The position numbers and the translations under genes are program-made. The notes beneath the pieces are model-generated. The model had not been told where the DNA came from and ran no database searches. It saw only the letters and a list, made by a program, of their open reading frames with translations. This document shows, in pieces, positions 24,960-36,522 of a DNA stretch of 64,000 nucleotides. Source of the stretch: Carposina sasakii (lineage: Eukaryota; Arthropoda; Insecta; Lepidoptera; Carposinidae); the NCBI GenBank assembly GCA_014607495.2, contig CP053160.1, forward strand, positions 9,796,001-9,860,000, read 5' to 3'. Within the stretch, counting starts at the first letter, position 1; each line of letters begins with the position of its first letter.

Positions 24960-25760
24960 GTCATTCAGGACCTGATCTTAAGAGATTTTTGGCATATCTC
25001 AGATTTATTCTTCAATATTTACAGAAGGGTAGAAATTTCTATAACTTACTTAAAAACTACTTAGGGCTAGCGTGTATATGATAAATCGGTTGACCAGTTC
25101 CGGTTTTACAGGATGGTCAACCGCAGAGGCGGTTCGTAATATTTTTGATGGGGGGTTCACAAAAATGAAAACGAAAGCTAAACTTACCATTAATTATTAT
25201 TTGTACCTATAAAAAAATCATTCGCTGGTTCTTTTTGCGAGCGAAGACATTTTGAAAATCTGAGATTTGATCTGCATCGTAAAATATATCGATTTTTATC
25301 AACGCGTTCATTGAACTCTCGAATAGATTTTCAAAGATGCGCTAAATCGTCAACACCCGTTTCCGTTTATGCGGATTCACCATCACCGTTTTGCTCCATG
25401 ATCTTTGACCTTCACTGCCACCAGTTCCAAACAAAAGACAGACTGCGCTCCAGATTAGGCTATTCGATCGCCGGGCTAGGTCGATGGCAGTACTAGGAAT
25501 TGTATTCAAAATCATTATTAACATAATTTTCGTGTGTGAGAGTGCACTGCACCAGCGCTCTTTATGACGAGCCGCCTCTGGTCAACCGGTCTCCGTTATC
25601 AGGTAGCGTGCCCAAAATGCTGGCTGCGTTGCCGCGCTGGATTGCTATACTTATTCTTTGGCCTAAGTAGCAGCCAGCAATTCAATTGTTTTCATACAAA
25701 ATTTCAAAATAGAAATAAACAAGTTCGAGATTCTTATTGATCCCTCGTATTGAAATTATC
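24960..25760. repeat. Old repeat split by a 0.65 kb insertion
   Basis: The halves 24960-25016 (AGAGATTTTTGGCATATCTC) and 25675-25760 (TGTTTTCATACAAAATTTCA) are contiguous at 35911-36050. The inserted block 25017-25680 seems flanked by TTCAAT and itself contains a hAT element. Confidence 0.6.
25124..25580. mobile_element. hAT-type non-autonomous element with perfect target duplication
   Basis: This 457 bp element has inverted ends CAGAGGCGGTTCGTAATA and CAGAGGCGGCTCGTCATAAA. The 8 bp GTCAACCG lies immediately before (25116-25123) and immediately after (25581-25588). An 8 bp duplication with CAGAGGCGG termini is a hAT signature. No transposase is seen inside; the open frames are short. Confidence 0.88.
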
Positions 25761-26074
25761 CGTTAATATATTTAAATAGATGTACCAAGTAGCATAGCCA
25801 TATTATATGACATACCAGCTTTCGTAATGACATAATGATGTTCAATTACTACATTAGAGTTTCAAGTGAAAGTGACAGCTGAATTATTACGACACATCAA
25901 TGTGTCGATTCCCGGAGTGGAATACCTTGTTTACTTATATCGTTTAGTTGTGCTTCGTACATATATTAACAAGAGATAAGCTTGCCAGTGTAAATGCATC
26001 TCTTCTTTTATCTTCTATGTAATATTTTTTGTGTATGTGTGATAAAGAATAAGAATTTTAAAAACACGGCTGTT

Positions 26075-26250
26075 TTCCCGAAATAGGGTAGTAAGAATTG
26101 CAGGATCATTACAAAAATCCCACAGCCACGTTAAACATAGCTGGGAAAGATGTTTATCGGCTGAGAGAATGCCAGATTTCCTTAGTAGACTCTTACGACA
26201 TGCTCGAAAGAATGCAGTTGATATATCCTAGTAAAGCCCCGCATCATCAT
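26075..26250 (+). repeat. GCAGGATC-family repeat
   Basis: CGAAATAGGGTAGTAAGAAT, CCCACAGCCACGTTAA, ending AAAGCCCCGCATCATCA. Confidence 0.7.
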
Positions 26251-26362
26251 GATTGTGCTTTTTAATGAGAAATTTATTTCTCAATAAAAATACGAGCAAA
26301 TGGCAATATCAAAATGAGTTAAGTTTTAAATTGTCTTCTTCGGCAAGATTATTATGTAAAAA

Positions 26363-26590
26363 GTAGTGGACCCCCTCGACTTCGTCCGCGTGAACTGCAG
26401 AAAAAACAAAATGTCGAAATCATCCGGGATAAAAAGTAGCCTATGTGTTAACCAAGGTTGTCAGCTAACTCCATACTAAATTTTATTTAAATCGATCAAG
26501 GCGTCTTTACGTGAAAGAGTAGATAACAAACATCCATCGATCCATCTATCCATCCACACTCACAAACTTTCGCGCTTATAATATTAGTGG
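26363..26590 (+). mobile_element. Helitron-like non-autonomous repeat, second subfamily
   Basis: AGTAGTGGACCCCCTCGACTT to ATCCATCGATCCATC and CGCGCTTATAATATTAGTGG. It shares the ATCCGGGATAAAAAG core with 20182-20490 but has a different 3' half, which matches 37963-38133. Confidence 0.6.
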
Positions 26591-27508
26591 AATGACCAAC
26601 AATCTGTTCCTATACCGTGAGGTGACGACCACACGTCTGATTCAAAGAATCCATATTTTATAATCTATGGGTGTAGAGCACAAACTTTCACGGTGCTATT
26701 AATAAATAGCGCGCAAAGTTATCTCCTCGTTATAGTTACATGACTTTCGACAAAATATATTGAATATCTGTCAAATTAAACTGTGTATCGCTTATTCCTA
26801 GTTTAAAGCTTATAATAGTAATGCCTTTAAAGTAAGTACATTACCTATCTTAAAAAGCTTAAAAGTTCTTGTTTAGTTTCTATGTCGGTTTATTTCCCTA
26901 ATCTGCAAAATAATTTCATGAAGAGGGACAACAGACGAGCTATTCCATTTTATGATACGCGATATTTTGTTGAAAAATAATACGGCGTCGTTAATATATC
27001 TCATGTATTGTCATCTAAATGGAATCTAGATATTTGATACGACGACTACGTTTACCTAGAAAAAGCACCGATAGTTATAGGTACTGGAAAGACATTTTTT
27101 ATTAGAGCAATCCCCCGTCGCCTATTTACTAAATAACGATTTATTAAAACAGCATAAAAATAGCAATATAACAAAAAAATCCGGTAGTTACCTGTCATCC
27201 ATGCAGTTGCAATGCTTTTACATAAATAGATACTAATATTTCTACCTATGCTATATATATATATCGTACCGACATCGTGTCGTCAGCTCTAAAAAGGGCA
27301 AGGGCTCGGCAATCTCAGCGGTCAGTAGAGAACACGTTGAGTAAGCAGTGCTCGGGCTTAGTGGATTTTGAATAATTTATATTAATTTACTCTCTCCCTT
27401 CGAAAGGTTAATAGGTCACGGTGGGCTAACTTGACTTTGGTTTAGTTTGATCTGTGTAATAACAGTTGATCCGTTAAAGTTCGTGCTGGCCATCTACCAA
27501 TGAATATA
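26591..27508. other. Unassigned AT-rich sequence
   Basis: No gene seen. Confidence 0.45.
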
Positions 27509-27870
27509 CAGGGTGTGTGTGAGAGCCAGGCAAATACTGAAATACTCAACAAGTACGACAGTGTTATTACTCGCAGGAAATGCATTTTTAATTTGTTTAT
27601 CCGCAATGTTTGCTTTCCGCGCCATTGTATCGGGCGATCCTGTGACTATTTAAATGGGCTTGTTGGTTATTGTGTGATACATTGTTGTTTTTGAGTCATT
27701 ATCTAAGGCCTACTTAAACAAAGTACACTATAAAAAAAAATGTCGGAAAATTTTGGAATTTTCCTGCAAAAATTTTCAATGGTTTTCACCTCAGAATCGT
27801 GGTCTGAGGCCGCCATATCACTATTTTTCATAAAGCCTTTCATAAAGGGTGGCAACGGAAAAACACTCTG
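27509..27870. mobile_element. CAGGGTG-type MITE, apparently chimeric
   Basis: The left part (CAGGGTGTGTGTGAGAGCCA) matches 47767-48235. The right end (CATAAAGGGTGGCAACGGAA, then ACACTCTG) looks like the right end of family B at 12560-12580. TA flanks both sides. Confidence 0.7.
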
Positions 27871-27892
27871 TATGTACACATATATTGTAGTG

Positions 27893-28125
27893 TATTCCCA
27901 ATGATGAGGTAGCCAGAACTGCAGGACCGTGAATTAAATCCTACTGCCACGTTAAGCACAGCGAGGTCAGATCTAAAACATCAGTGACAAGATGACTAAC
28001 TAGGCTCATCACCTTGAGAACAGAAAGCTCCTACATTCTTTTGTCGACTCTTACGACATGCACGAACATAATCAATCGATAAATCGTATTCTACTGTGAA
28101 AACTCAGCTCATCAGCAACGATGGG
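27893..28125 (+). repeat. GCAGGATC-family repeat
   Basis: GATGAGGTAGCCAGAACTGC, ACTCTTACGACATGCACG, ending at CTCAGCTCATCAGCA. It lies directly downstream of the MITE at 27509-27870. Confidence 0.75.
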
Positions 28126-29098
28126 AATAATCCAGTTTTAAGAAATTGTTTTCAGAGTTAATGGTTCCCCGCCAAAACGTATAATTGTATTTCTTTTCCG
28201 ACACGTTCGTGAAAGTTTATTTTCTTTCCGTTTCGTGTTGCGGCGTAGTTTAGACAGTTTACTTTGGCACTTTGTTTCGATGTTATCTGTGCTGGTGTTT
28301 CAAATTATCGCTATTAAGTAATAATGCCGGTGACCATGCTAGGATTTCTAGGCAATAGACTTGAAAAAATAATAAATTAATCTTTTATGATGATTTTGTA
28401 GTCTAAAGGCTAAAGGATGTTTGATCAGTGGGGCAAGAACCTCTCGATAGTCGCTTTCGCTCGTGCTTTTTTACGCCATCGTCAAACTCAAATTACTGAA
28501 CATTTCTTATACTATGGACCTTGCGAGCGCAGCAATGTGTACACTCTGAAAGCTATTTGTTTTGTACGGAGACGTTGGTAGAAACAAACAAGATTTTGCA
28601 TGCATAAAGGGACAAAAACTGGGACCTTTTCCCTCGAAGTCATATGTAATGTATAGGTCGTTGTTTCAACCTGAAAGTCATTTATAAGTGAATAGGAGAC
28701 GCCCACGACTTCATGTATAGAAACTTAAAAATTCCCTTCATTTTTAGAAATCTTTTCTTATAAAATGCTTACATCATACATATTTGGGTGTTTCGAAACT
28801 AAGTTATATATGTTAATCTTTCAAGATTCAACTCCATTCTATTCTATACAAGGCTTTAACATGTACCTACGTGTCGTTATAATATTGGTTTATAATAGAA
28901 ACTCAATAAGAAAAGCAATTACTTATTCAGAAAATAATGGCCAAATATTGCATTGAAAATCCACGAAATGATTGACAAAGTTTTTAAGTGGGCCAATTTT
29001 GAGATTGCCGTTCGTTTATTTCCAAGGAAACGTTGCTTTAGAAAGTTATTAATTCATTACTTTGGTCCATTGTTACTTTTATATGCATATTTTATATG
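28126..29098. other. Unassigned sequence
   Basis: No gene. 28690-28770 (GGAGACGCCCACGACTTC) is a scrap of a Helitron-like repeat variant also at 24850-24950. Confidence 0.45.
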
Positions 29099-29303
29099 TG
29101 TTTCCGAAGTGGGGTAGCCAGCTGCAGGATCATGAGATATCCCACGCTATATAATAGTAATCGACATAGCATCATCACATTCCTGTCCTTATCCCATTAT
29201 TTATTAATATGGTTTCTTTTGAAACTCACATTGCCAAAGATTTTTAGCATTTGTTTTACGGCCGACTGCCTGCCTGACGCCAACCCCCCTCGGGCATCGG
29301 ATA
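29099..29303 (+). repeat. Two short repeat fragments
   Basis: 29099-29145 is a stub of the GCAGGATC family. 29218-29303 (GAAACTCACATTGCCAAAGA to CGCCAACCCCCCTCGG) matches 31740-31815. Confidence 0.6.
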
Positions 29304-30155
29304 AACATAACATATTAATAGTAGTAGGTAGTAAAGTTTCAGCTTTAAAAAAGAATATTACAATATGAAAGCAACATCAGTAACCAGTATCTCATAAAAC
29401 AAATCGTTATTCCGGACACAAAATCACAAACAATACGACTTTGCCTTCTGCTGGAGCTCGTAAATACGAATTGGACTTATAAACCTTCGGACTTGAGGGT
29501 AACGATATCGTGTATTGAATCATGATTTAGCATTGGTAATTGAATTATTTCCTTACATATTGGAATACTGTGATTGCTTTAAAAAATACATTAATTTAAA
29601 ATTGAATTAAAATTCAGATTAGATTTCTCACATCGTTAATAGTATAAATGTTTGCTACTAAAAGGTTTCCAACCTTGGGAATTGCCTAAGACCGTAACCA
29701 CGGCGTATTTTCAAGCTTTACGTATTTATGCGAATTTCCAATTTTATATAATAAAAAAATTGTTAAGTATACAAACATAATACATATGTATAAAGTTGTT
29801 AATATTATCTTTGGATGGACCCTGCGTTTAATGGAATACATAAACGTTTATTTATTTATACACCATATTTTAAAACAGAACTGTAATTAAACTTTCCGCT
29901 GTCATAAGTGAAAATACCTTATTTACAGAACTGGTATGTACCTAATTATGTTGGCTTTCTAATTTTATTAAATATATACCTATATTTTAGTAATTTATCG
30001 CATCCTAAGGCTTACAAGTCTATCTACGCATCATATTCAAACGCCATTAATATTTATTATTCAAAGGCGTTATGTCTATCAATGTTAAGGATTCCTATAA
30101 AAATAAAAGCTTGTGAGTGCCAATAGGCTTATACTAAGATTGTATTTATATTATA
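29304..30155. other. Unassigned AT-rich sequence
   Basis: No feature that I can support. Confidence 0.5.
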
Positions 30156-30492
30156 CTAGTGGACGCCCGCGACTCCGTCCGCGTGGACTACAGAAAAAAC
30201 AAAATGTCGAAATTATCCGCGATAAAAACATTTTCCCGTGATAAAAAGTAGACTATATGTTATGTGGCAAACCGGTCACAATATATTCTTGAAAACTGCA
30301 TTAAAATCGGTTCAGCCGTTTCTGAGATTAGCGTGCACAAACACACAGACAAACAGAGAAACAGACAAAATTAAAAAGAAAACATTCTTTTGGGTACTAT
30401 TGTTTTGATAAAGGTCTCCTATAATATTTTTTCTCATATATCTTCCATGTACAGTCAGCGATCCGTTACATTTTTATTATATGTATATAGAT
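30156..30492 (+). mobile_element. Helitron-like non-autonomous repeat
   Basis: A near-full copy of the 20182-20490 family, from CTAGTGGACGCCCGCGACTC to ATTATATGTATATAGATA, with an extra internal AAAGGTCTCCTATAATA segment. Confidence 0.65.
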
Positions 30493-30535
30493 AACTCTAC
30501 AGTTATCTATATACAACAAGCAACGCGTCTATTAT

Positions 30536-30750
30536 TCTTCAGCCTACTACAGTCAACTGCTGGGCGTAGGCCTCCCCCACGCCCAAGGCTACTGCCATAG
30601 GGGGGTTTATAGTCACCACGCTGGGCAGGCGGTTTGGTGACCGAAGTCTGACTTTTTGACTGTCTTGTCAGCACGAGAGGCATGGGGTGGTGCAAACTCT
30701 GCTCTGCTGGCACCACACGGCCACGCGATATTCCTGTGCTGATGCCAGCC
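30536..30750 (-). repeat. LINE 3' end (TGGACTGCAATAGGCTG type)
   Basis: The reverse complement of the tail at 31640-31735: TTGGTGACCGAAGTCTG... CAGTCAACTGCTGGGCG on the + strand. It belongs to the LINE family represented by 22107-22600. Confidence 0.7.
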
Positions 30751-30948
30751 TTCAGAATAGACATCAGCTGTAATTACTTCAATGCGTATTGCCGAAAGAT
30801 GCGATTTAGAATTTGTCACTGATTTTTCATATCTAACCCTGCTATGCTAAGCGTGGCTCTAGGATATCGCTCTCCATTATGCCATTTTTTAAAATAAAGT
30901 AGTGTGTACAATATTTATGTATGTAAATGCTGCTTAAACTCATCCCTT

Positions 30949-31128
30949 ACCAAAAAAAAAATGAAAAAAACTAACAGTGAAAACTAACACAAACACTGGA
31001 CACCATACATTTCGCGCGATATTTTTATTATAAAATCTTTTCCTAGCAATTTTTTTGGAATACACTTACCTTATTTTGATACCTATAGACTAGGTACCCT
31101 TCGTAAAGTGACAACAAAAAACATCCTG
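30949..31128. repeat. Right part of a family B MITE
   Basis: ACTAACACAAACACTGGACA to ACATCCTGTA matches the right half of 12209-12580. The left half is missing. Confidence 0.65.
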
Positions 31129-31496
31129 TATAATAAAGTTAATAGCACGTGTGTTCTCAGCTACAGTTCCGGACTTCCCAACTTTTCCACTTAACCTTCC
31201 TAGCTTCTCCATATCTGTTTGTGTAACGATACAATAACGTGCCACATGCTAAAATAGTTGGAAACTTTCCAGCTCGCTCTTCACGACTATAACTTTGTCC
31301 TGTGACTGCTCTGTGGATATTTTCTATGATAGGTCATGTGCTATTAAGAGAAGTTCGCTGACCTGGCTTATGTTATACTATATTGGGTGAAATCTTATAG
31401 TTTTATAGTCTAGGCAGTTGTCATAAGCTTTCAGAAGTTATTGTGTCTCTATCTCAGAGGCCAATCACGAGCGTATGGTTTTGAAACTCACGAGCC

Positions 31497-31815
31497 GCGT
31501 GGTGCCGGCAGAGTAGAGTTTGTACCACCCCTGCCTGCCCGAGAGTATCGTACGAGGCAATTAAGGGTTTCCGAAAGGTAGGCAGCAGCGCCTCCCATGC
31601 TGACAACATAATCCGAAAATCACACTGCGGTCACCAACCCGCCTGCCCAGCGTGGTGACTATGGGCAAAACCCCCCTCTGGCAGTAGTCGTGTGGCGTGC
31701 CCTACGTCCAGCAGTGGACTGCAATAGGCTGAAGAAGATTGTCAAAACTCATATTGCCAAGGATTTGGCGTTTGCTTACGGTCGGCTGCCTGACGCCAAC
31801 CCTCCTCGGGTGTAG
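31497..31815 (+). repeat. LINE 3' end followed by a second repeat fragment
   Basis: 31497-31735 (CGTGGTGCCGGCAGAGTAGA to CAGTGGACTGCAATAGGCTG) is the 3' end of the LINE family seen at 22485 and 42211. 31740-31815 (CAAAACTCATATTGCCAAGG) matches 29218-29303. Confidence 0.75.
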
Positions 31816-31872
31816 CAAATATATCATATAGGTAATATATAACACCTCAGGTATATACCCATCCGCACTATA

Positions 31873-32360
31873 CAGGGTGTCCAAGAACCTGGCGTCCAAC
31901 TGGATTCCCACGATGCCCCAAGTTCTAACAGTACTCAGAAAAATATTTTAAAAAATCCACCCCATGTACTTACAGAATTATACTGATTTCAAAAAAAAAG
32001 GGGAAATGAGCACCCTGTGACATACTTTTGAATGCTGTGACTGCTAATGCTGATAATTTCGATATTTATTGGAGGTTTTGTAATCTAGGGTATTGCTGTG
32101 TCTAAATAGAATGTAAAAATAAAGTACTTATTGTACCATTTTAAAATAAAATATTATTTTAACTAAAGGTGATATGGAAAACTATTGAATTTCGCAACTT
32201 TGACCGACTGTAGTGTAAAAAAAATGTACCAAAATAGTATGGCAAGTGACGTCAAATTTTGACGCGTTTATTCCTCTTTTTAAAAAGGTATAATACTTAC
32301 ACATTAATTTGAAAAAAAAAATTTTGATAATATTTTTACTCAACAACCCAATTTTTACGA
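31873..32360 (+). repeat. Left terminal inverted repeat of the DD41D mariner
   Basis: This arm of about 488 bp pairs with 34090-34578 and ends at the AATTTTTACGA block. It contains the likely transposase binding site next to the CAGGGTG end. Confidence 0.9.
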
Positions 32361-32527
32361 AGTGCCTACCTACTAACGGTAACTGTCGGACCCTTTCTTA
32401 TCTTAGAAACTGTTATGTTACTACTATTATTTACTTCGGTTCCAAGAGTGAGCAAGAAGGAAATACACACAGGTAGATGGGTTCCCAGTAGAATAAAAGC
32501 AAAGAATGTTAGTTTAAAGATATTTTA

Positions 32528-33580
32528 TTACAATAAATGTTCAAAATGTTGACCACCCGCGGCAATACAAGCTCTCACTCTCCTTAAAAAGGACCGCTTT
32601 ATGTTTCGCGAGTAACTTTTTTGACGTATCACCTGCACTGCTTGTGTTATCTTCTCACGAAGGTCAGCGATGTCATTAATGGGCTTCGCATAAACGAGCT
32701 CCTTCATAGTTCCCCAGAAAAAAAAATCCAGCGGATTTAAGTCAGGTGAGCGGGCTGGCCACGGGATTGTTCCTGATCGCCCAATCCACCTGTTCGGGTA
32801 TTGCTCGTCCAAAAACTCTCTAACGGATACGCGAAAATGTGCTGGACAGCCGTCGTGTTGGAACCACATATCTGGTGGGGTCTCTTCTAGTAAGTTTGGC
32901 AAATCATTTTGAAGAAAATTTAAATATGATTCGCCAGTCAAATTCTCGGGCATCTCAAATGGACCAATAATATTCCCACAGAGAATACCGGTCCACATGT
33001 TCACTTTGAACCGGTACTGGGATCTATCTTCTCGCATCAAGTGCGGATTTTCCACATGCCACTCGTGCAAGTTGTGTAGGTTCATGTAGCCATCCTTCTT
33101 AAATGTTGATTCATCTGACCACAAAATTTTGTCGATAAAGTTTTCGTCTTCTCGATGTTTTTGCAGGATTGTTTCACAAAACGCGACTCGGCTCGGATAG
33201 TCTCGAGGTAAAAGACTTTGCACTCGCTGTACGTGGTACGGATGATATTCTTCTTTTTGGAGAATACTGTGTGCTGTGCTCTTCGGTATCCCCGTATCAG
33301 CTTCTATTCCTCGCACAGAGATGCTTGGATTTGCCGACACCGCCTCTAAAACTTCATCGCGTATGAAGTCATTTACGGGTCGTCCTTCACCAGCTACTTG
33401 ATTGGGGAACCGCCCGTCACATAGTGATCTGTGCACATTAATGAAAACTCGATGGTCGGGATATCGCGTAGCCCTCGGATACCTTTCTCTGTAAAGTCTC
33501 GCTGCAGCTCGTCCATTACCTCTACATTCTCCATAAATGTAGTGCATATTTGCGTATTCTTGCGGAGTGTAGGTCGCCAT
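32528..33580 (-). CDS. Tc1/mariner superfamily transposase, DD41D
   Basis: This 350-residue, uninterrupted transposase cuts and joins the element ends in the nucleus. I chose the Met at 33580 (MATYTPQEY), which matches the usual family start; an in-frame Met 26 codons upstream is possible but unlikely. The N-terminal half has helix-turn-helix DNA-binding regions joined by a GRP linker (GEGRPV, about 65-69), the second near SVRGIEADTGIPKSTAHSIL. The catalytic triad reads D156 (LWSDESTF), D243 (FQHDGCPAH) and D285 (SPDLNPLDFF). The spacing D243-D285 leaves 41 residues between, hence DD41D, unlike DD34D mariner or DD34E Tc1. The length is typical of the superfamily and no key residue is missing. 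The gene is probably functional, though activity is inference. Confidence 0.93.
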   Translation of the reverse strand: MATYTPQEYANMHYIYGECRGNGRAAARLYRERYPRATRYPDHRVFINVHRSLCDGRFPNQVAGEGRPVNDFIRDEVLEAVSANPSISVRGIEADTGIPKSTAHSILQKEEYHPYHVQRVQSLLPRDYPSRVAFCETILQKHREDENFIDKILWSDESTFKKDGYMNLHNLHEWHVENPHLMREDRSQYRFKVNMWTGILCGNIIGPFEMPENLTGESYLNFLQNDLPNLLEETPPDMWFQHDGCPAHFRVSVREFLDEQYPNRWIGRSGTIPWPARSPDLNPLDFFFWGTMKELVYAKPINDIADLREKITQAVQVIRQKSYSRNIKRSFLRRVRACIAAGGQHFEHLL

Positions 33581-34089
33581 GGTAGCACACACAAAACACA
33601 AACTGTCCAAACACAGGCAAAGGTCGTCGTAAAGAGTTCGTTTCAAAGTCCAGAGCACAAAGAGTAATCGAGTCCAATAAACAAAGCTTTAAATCGTAGT
33701 ACGTGATCAATGGTAACAATAAGAGAGAGGTGCGTAGTAACGGCAGGAGGCAGTGACGCGTACTGACCGTACTGTTATCCTAAATAGCACGATCCCAGAT
33801 AGCGTCACTATCTATCTCACTCGCACCTCTAACCTTTTTCTCCCTCACTCTTACCTGAATAATGGGGTACCATAAAGAAGAACCAGCAAATCGCAAAGAT
33901 AGTTTCTGTCTTGCTCCCTCCTGTTGTAATAACGAATCACTATGGTGAGATGCATGCACATACCGTCCCTTACGGTCTAACCTGTTTTTTGAGAGGCCTG
34001 TTGTTATTTTTATGAGCATACAATAGTAATTCTTTAGAGGTTAGATTCAATTCGTCGTAAATTTTTCTTTCTAAGAATTCTGTAAGACA

Positions 34090-34578
34090 TCGTAAAAATT
34101 GGGTTGTTGAGTAAAAATATTATCAAAAATTTTTTTTTTCAAATTAATGTGTAAGTATTATACCTTTTTAAAAAGAGGAATAAACGCGTCAAAATTTGAC
34201 GTCACTTGCCATACTATTTTGGTACATTTTTTTTACACTACAGTCGGTCAAAGTTGCGAAATACAATAGTTTTCCATATCACCTTTAGTTAAAATAATAT
34301 TTTATTTTAAAATGGTACAATAAGTACTTTATTTTTACATTCTATTTAGACACAGCAATACCCTAGATTACAAAACCTCCAATAAATATCGAAATTATCA
34401 GCATTAGCAGTCACAGCATTCAAAAGTATGTCACAGGGTGCTCATTTCCCCCTTTTTTTTTAAATCAGTATAATTCTGTAAGTACATGGGGTGGATTTTT
34501 TAAAATATTTTTCTGAGTACTGTTAGAACTTGGGGCATCGTGGGAATCCAGTTGGACGCCAGGTTCTTGGACACCCTG
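34090..34578 (-). repeat. Right terminal inverted repeat of the DD41D mariner
   Basis: This is the reverse complement of 31873-32360, starting TCGTAAAAATTGGG and ending at the CACCCTG terminus before TA. Confidence 0.9.
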
Positions 34579-34582
34579 TATA

Positions 34583-34880
34583 TAGTTACTAGCAGCCCGC
34601 GGTTCCGGCTTCGCTCGGATATTCGACTTTTACAGCTGTAGTATAATTCGACACAACCATCAACGTTGTCTGCCCTCATGTGTCTGCCCATTCGGGTCGC
34701 GCACCTCAACATGAGCCCACCCCCACCACCGCCGTCGCCGCCGCCGCGCGCCGCTACTCGCCGCCACTGTCGTGCTATGCGGACCGACCGACTGACACAA
34801 CGACGGAACGCAGCCGCCGCCGCCGCCATCTCTGCCCTCGGCATTGTAAATGCATCTTGTGTATTAATATTAACATAAAA
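34583..34880 (+). repeat. GC-rich block next to the mariner
   Basis: It starts TACTAGCAGCCCGCGGTTCC GGCTTCGCTCGG, as a common Lepidoptera repeat does, then runs into CCACCGCCGTCGCCGCCGCC and (GCC)n. It may be a repeat fragment only. A CpG-rich exon or 5' UTR is a less likely alternative, because no splice-bounded open frame is convincing. Confidence 0.4.
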
Positions 34881-35910
34881 GTTTTATGATATGTATATAT
34901 TCGGAATCCTCATTTCATCAGCTTTAATTTGATATGCATTTTGTTTTATGTTTATTGGTCTATGTCGGTAGGAACATCGAGTAATTGAAAAATAAGATAT
35001 TTCGTAAATTAAACTTGAACACCACTAAAATCGTTATTGTGGCTAAACCTTAAAGGATAGACATATGCTATCGCAGACTTTTTTATAGAACTTTTTGAGA
35101 AGAATAATTCCCCCATACATTGTTATTCTGTATTTTGAGTTATTTCAGCAGCGCACGCAATGCAAGCCTCCAAAAAGCTCGTTTTTCTTCCGTCCGTCTG
35201 ATAACTGTTACGATTCCTATAATAATTTCTTAAGTAGGTACACCTAAATTATACACCTATAGAATCCCTGGAATGTCTTCTTTCCATTATTGAAAACCGC
35301 ATAGCTATTTATATAGTAGTTTTTGAGATCCTAGGTAACAAACACATTTTGGGCGCCCTTCGCAACTTCATTTTATACTATGTATAGATAGATAGATATA
35401 GAAGATATCATAACAGTACGACTCGGCGAGATTTCCTTTTATAGAAGACAAGTATATACTTATCATTCCTTATCTGGTCCATTCTGGTCACTTCACAACA
35501 CATCCATCACTCGCATTTCGCTTGCATTCAGTTGCCTTTATCCTTCTACTTTACAGCTCAGTATTCTGATCCATTTATTCCAAATTACTGAGATAACTCT
35601 GCACTGGCTACAAAAGAACTTAAAAGAACAAATTCTAACAGTAGGCTCAGTAATATATTCCCGAAAAAAAGTTGGGAATTTAAATCTGTGAAAGTGAAAT
35701 TATGGAAATGCGGGTTTCTTTCGACCGAACACTTGGACTAATCTGGAAAGTAATTTAGGAAAATGTTGGACCTAAGACAAGTAGATTTGCGAAATCGTAT
35801 CTCTGTAAAACATTTAAAACTCACAGTCATTCAGTTAATAGAGAGATAATTGATGGCTAGTCCAGACACTGGACCAATCACAACTTGAACATAACATACA
35901 CTAACAGCCA
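34881..35910. other. Unassigned AT-rich sequence
   Basis: No gene or named repeat. It probably lies in a 5' UTR intron of the serotonin receptor gene if that gene has an upstream exon. Confidence 0.4.
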
Positions 35911-36050
35911 ATTTCTATTACTGATCTTGAGAGATTTTTTGCATATCTATGATTTAATCTTCAATTGTTTTCATACGAAATTTCATATTAGGAATAAATA
36001 AATCCGAGATTCTTTTTGATCTTTCGTATTGAAATTGGCCGTTAGTACGC
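35911..36050. repeat. Uninterrupted copy of the repeat split at 24960-25760
   Basis: TGATCTTGAGAGATTTTTTG through TCGTATTGAAATTGGCCGTTA. It shows the empty site of the 25 kb insertion. Confidence 0.6.
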
Positions 36051-36522
36051 AAAAAGTAGCAGTATTTACACAAACGTTAGTATAAACCCAAAGGTTGCGT
36101 AAGTCTACATTTGGTAGATTTTCAAATACCTACTATAGATTAGTAGATAGTATCTTCGGAATAATAGTCTTGATTTTTTTTTTTTTATACTGGGGGACAA
36201 AGGATAAGTTATTTTAAACATTTCATAAAGGTACCGCTTTCCCAGTTGTATGGAAACAACAGGAATATTGGACAAGACTGTTTTGTGTGTTCTGTGCTGT
36301 GGTGAAGCAAAAAACGAGGCAAAAATCCCGTATTTTCTGCTCTTCTAAACCGTGGATTGTTGCCAAATCGAAAAATATTATTATAACTTTTTAGAATATG
36401 CAAAAAAACTTAAAATATGCAAAAAAATCTCTCGAGATCGGTTATTGAAAATGGCTGTAAATCTCTAAAAAGTCATACTAATCTTGGATATCTTGTTAAC
36501 CCCGCTTATTCTTCTATTGCAG

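Larger units (their letters stand above)
31873..34578 (-). mobile_element. Complete mariner-type transposon, DD41D class, with long terminal inverted repeats
   Basis: The element is 2,706 bp and starts CAGGGTGTCCAAG on both ends. It is flanked by TA at 31871-31872 and 34579-34580, the usual Tc1/mariner target duplication. The inverted repeats are very long: 31873-32360 and 34090-34578, about 489 bp each, and nearly identical by eye, with only scattered differences. The unique middle holds one intact transposase gene on the - strand plus about 0.5 kb of untranslated DNA upstream of it. The intact frame and well-matched arms suggest recent activity. Nearby MITEs share the CAGGGTG terminus. Confidence 0.92.

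Noticed and set aside
25311..25524. hAT transposase inside the 25.1 kb element
   Set aside because: Only 60-codon frames without RW.. or dimerisation-domain motifs; the element is too short to be autonomous.
30507..30819. Open frames of 68 and 85 codons on the - strand
   Set aside because: They overlap a LINE 3' UTR copy and change frame between copies.
34500..34889. Pro/Arg/Ala-rich open frames on both strands
   Set aside because: Produced by the GCC repeats and by the mariner arm; no splice-bounded or conserved coding signal.
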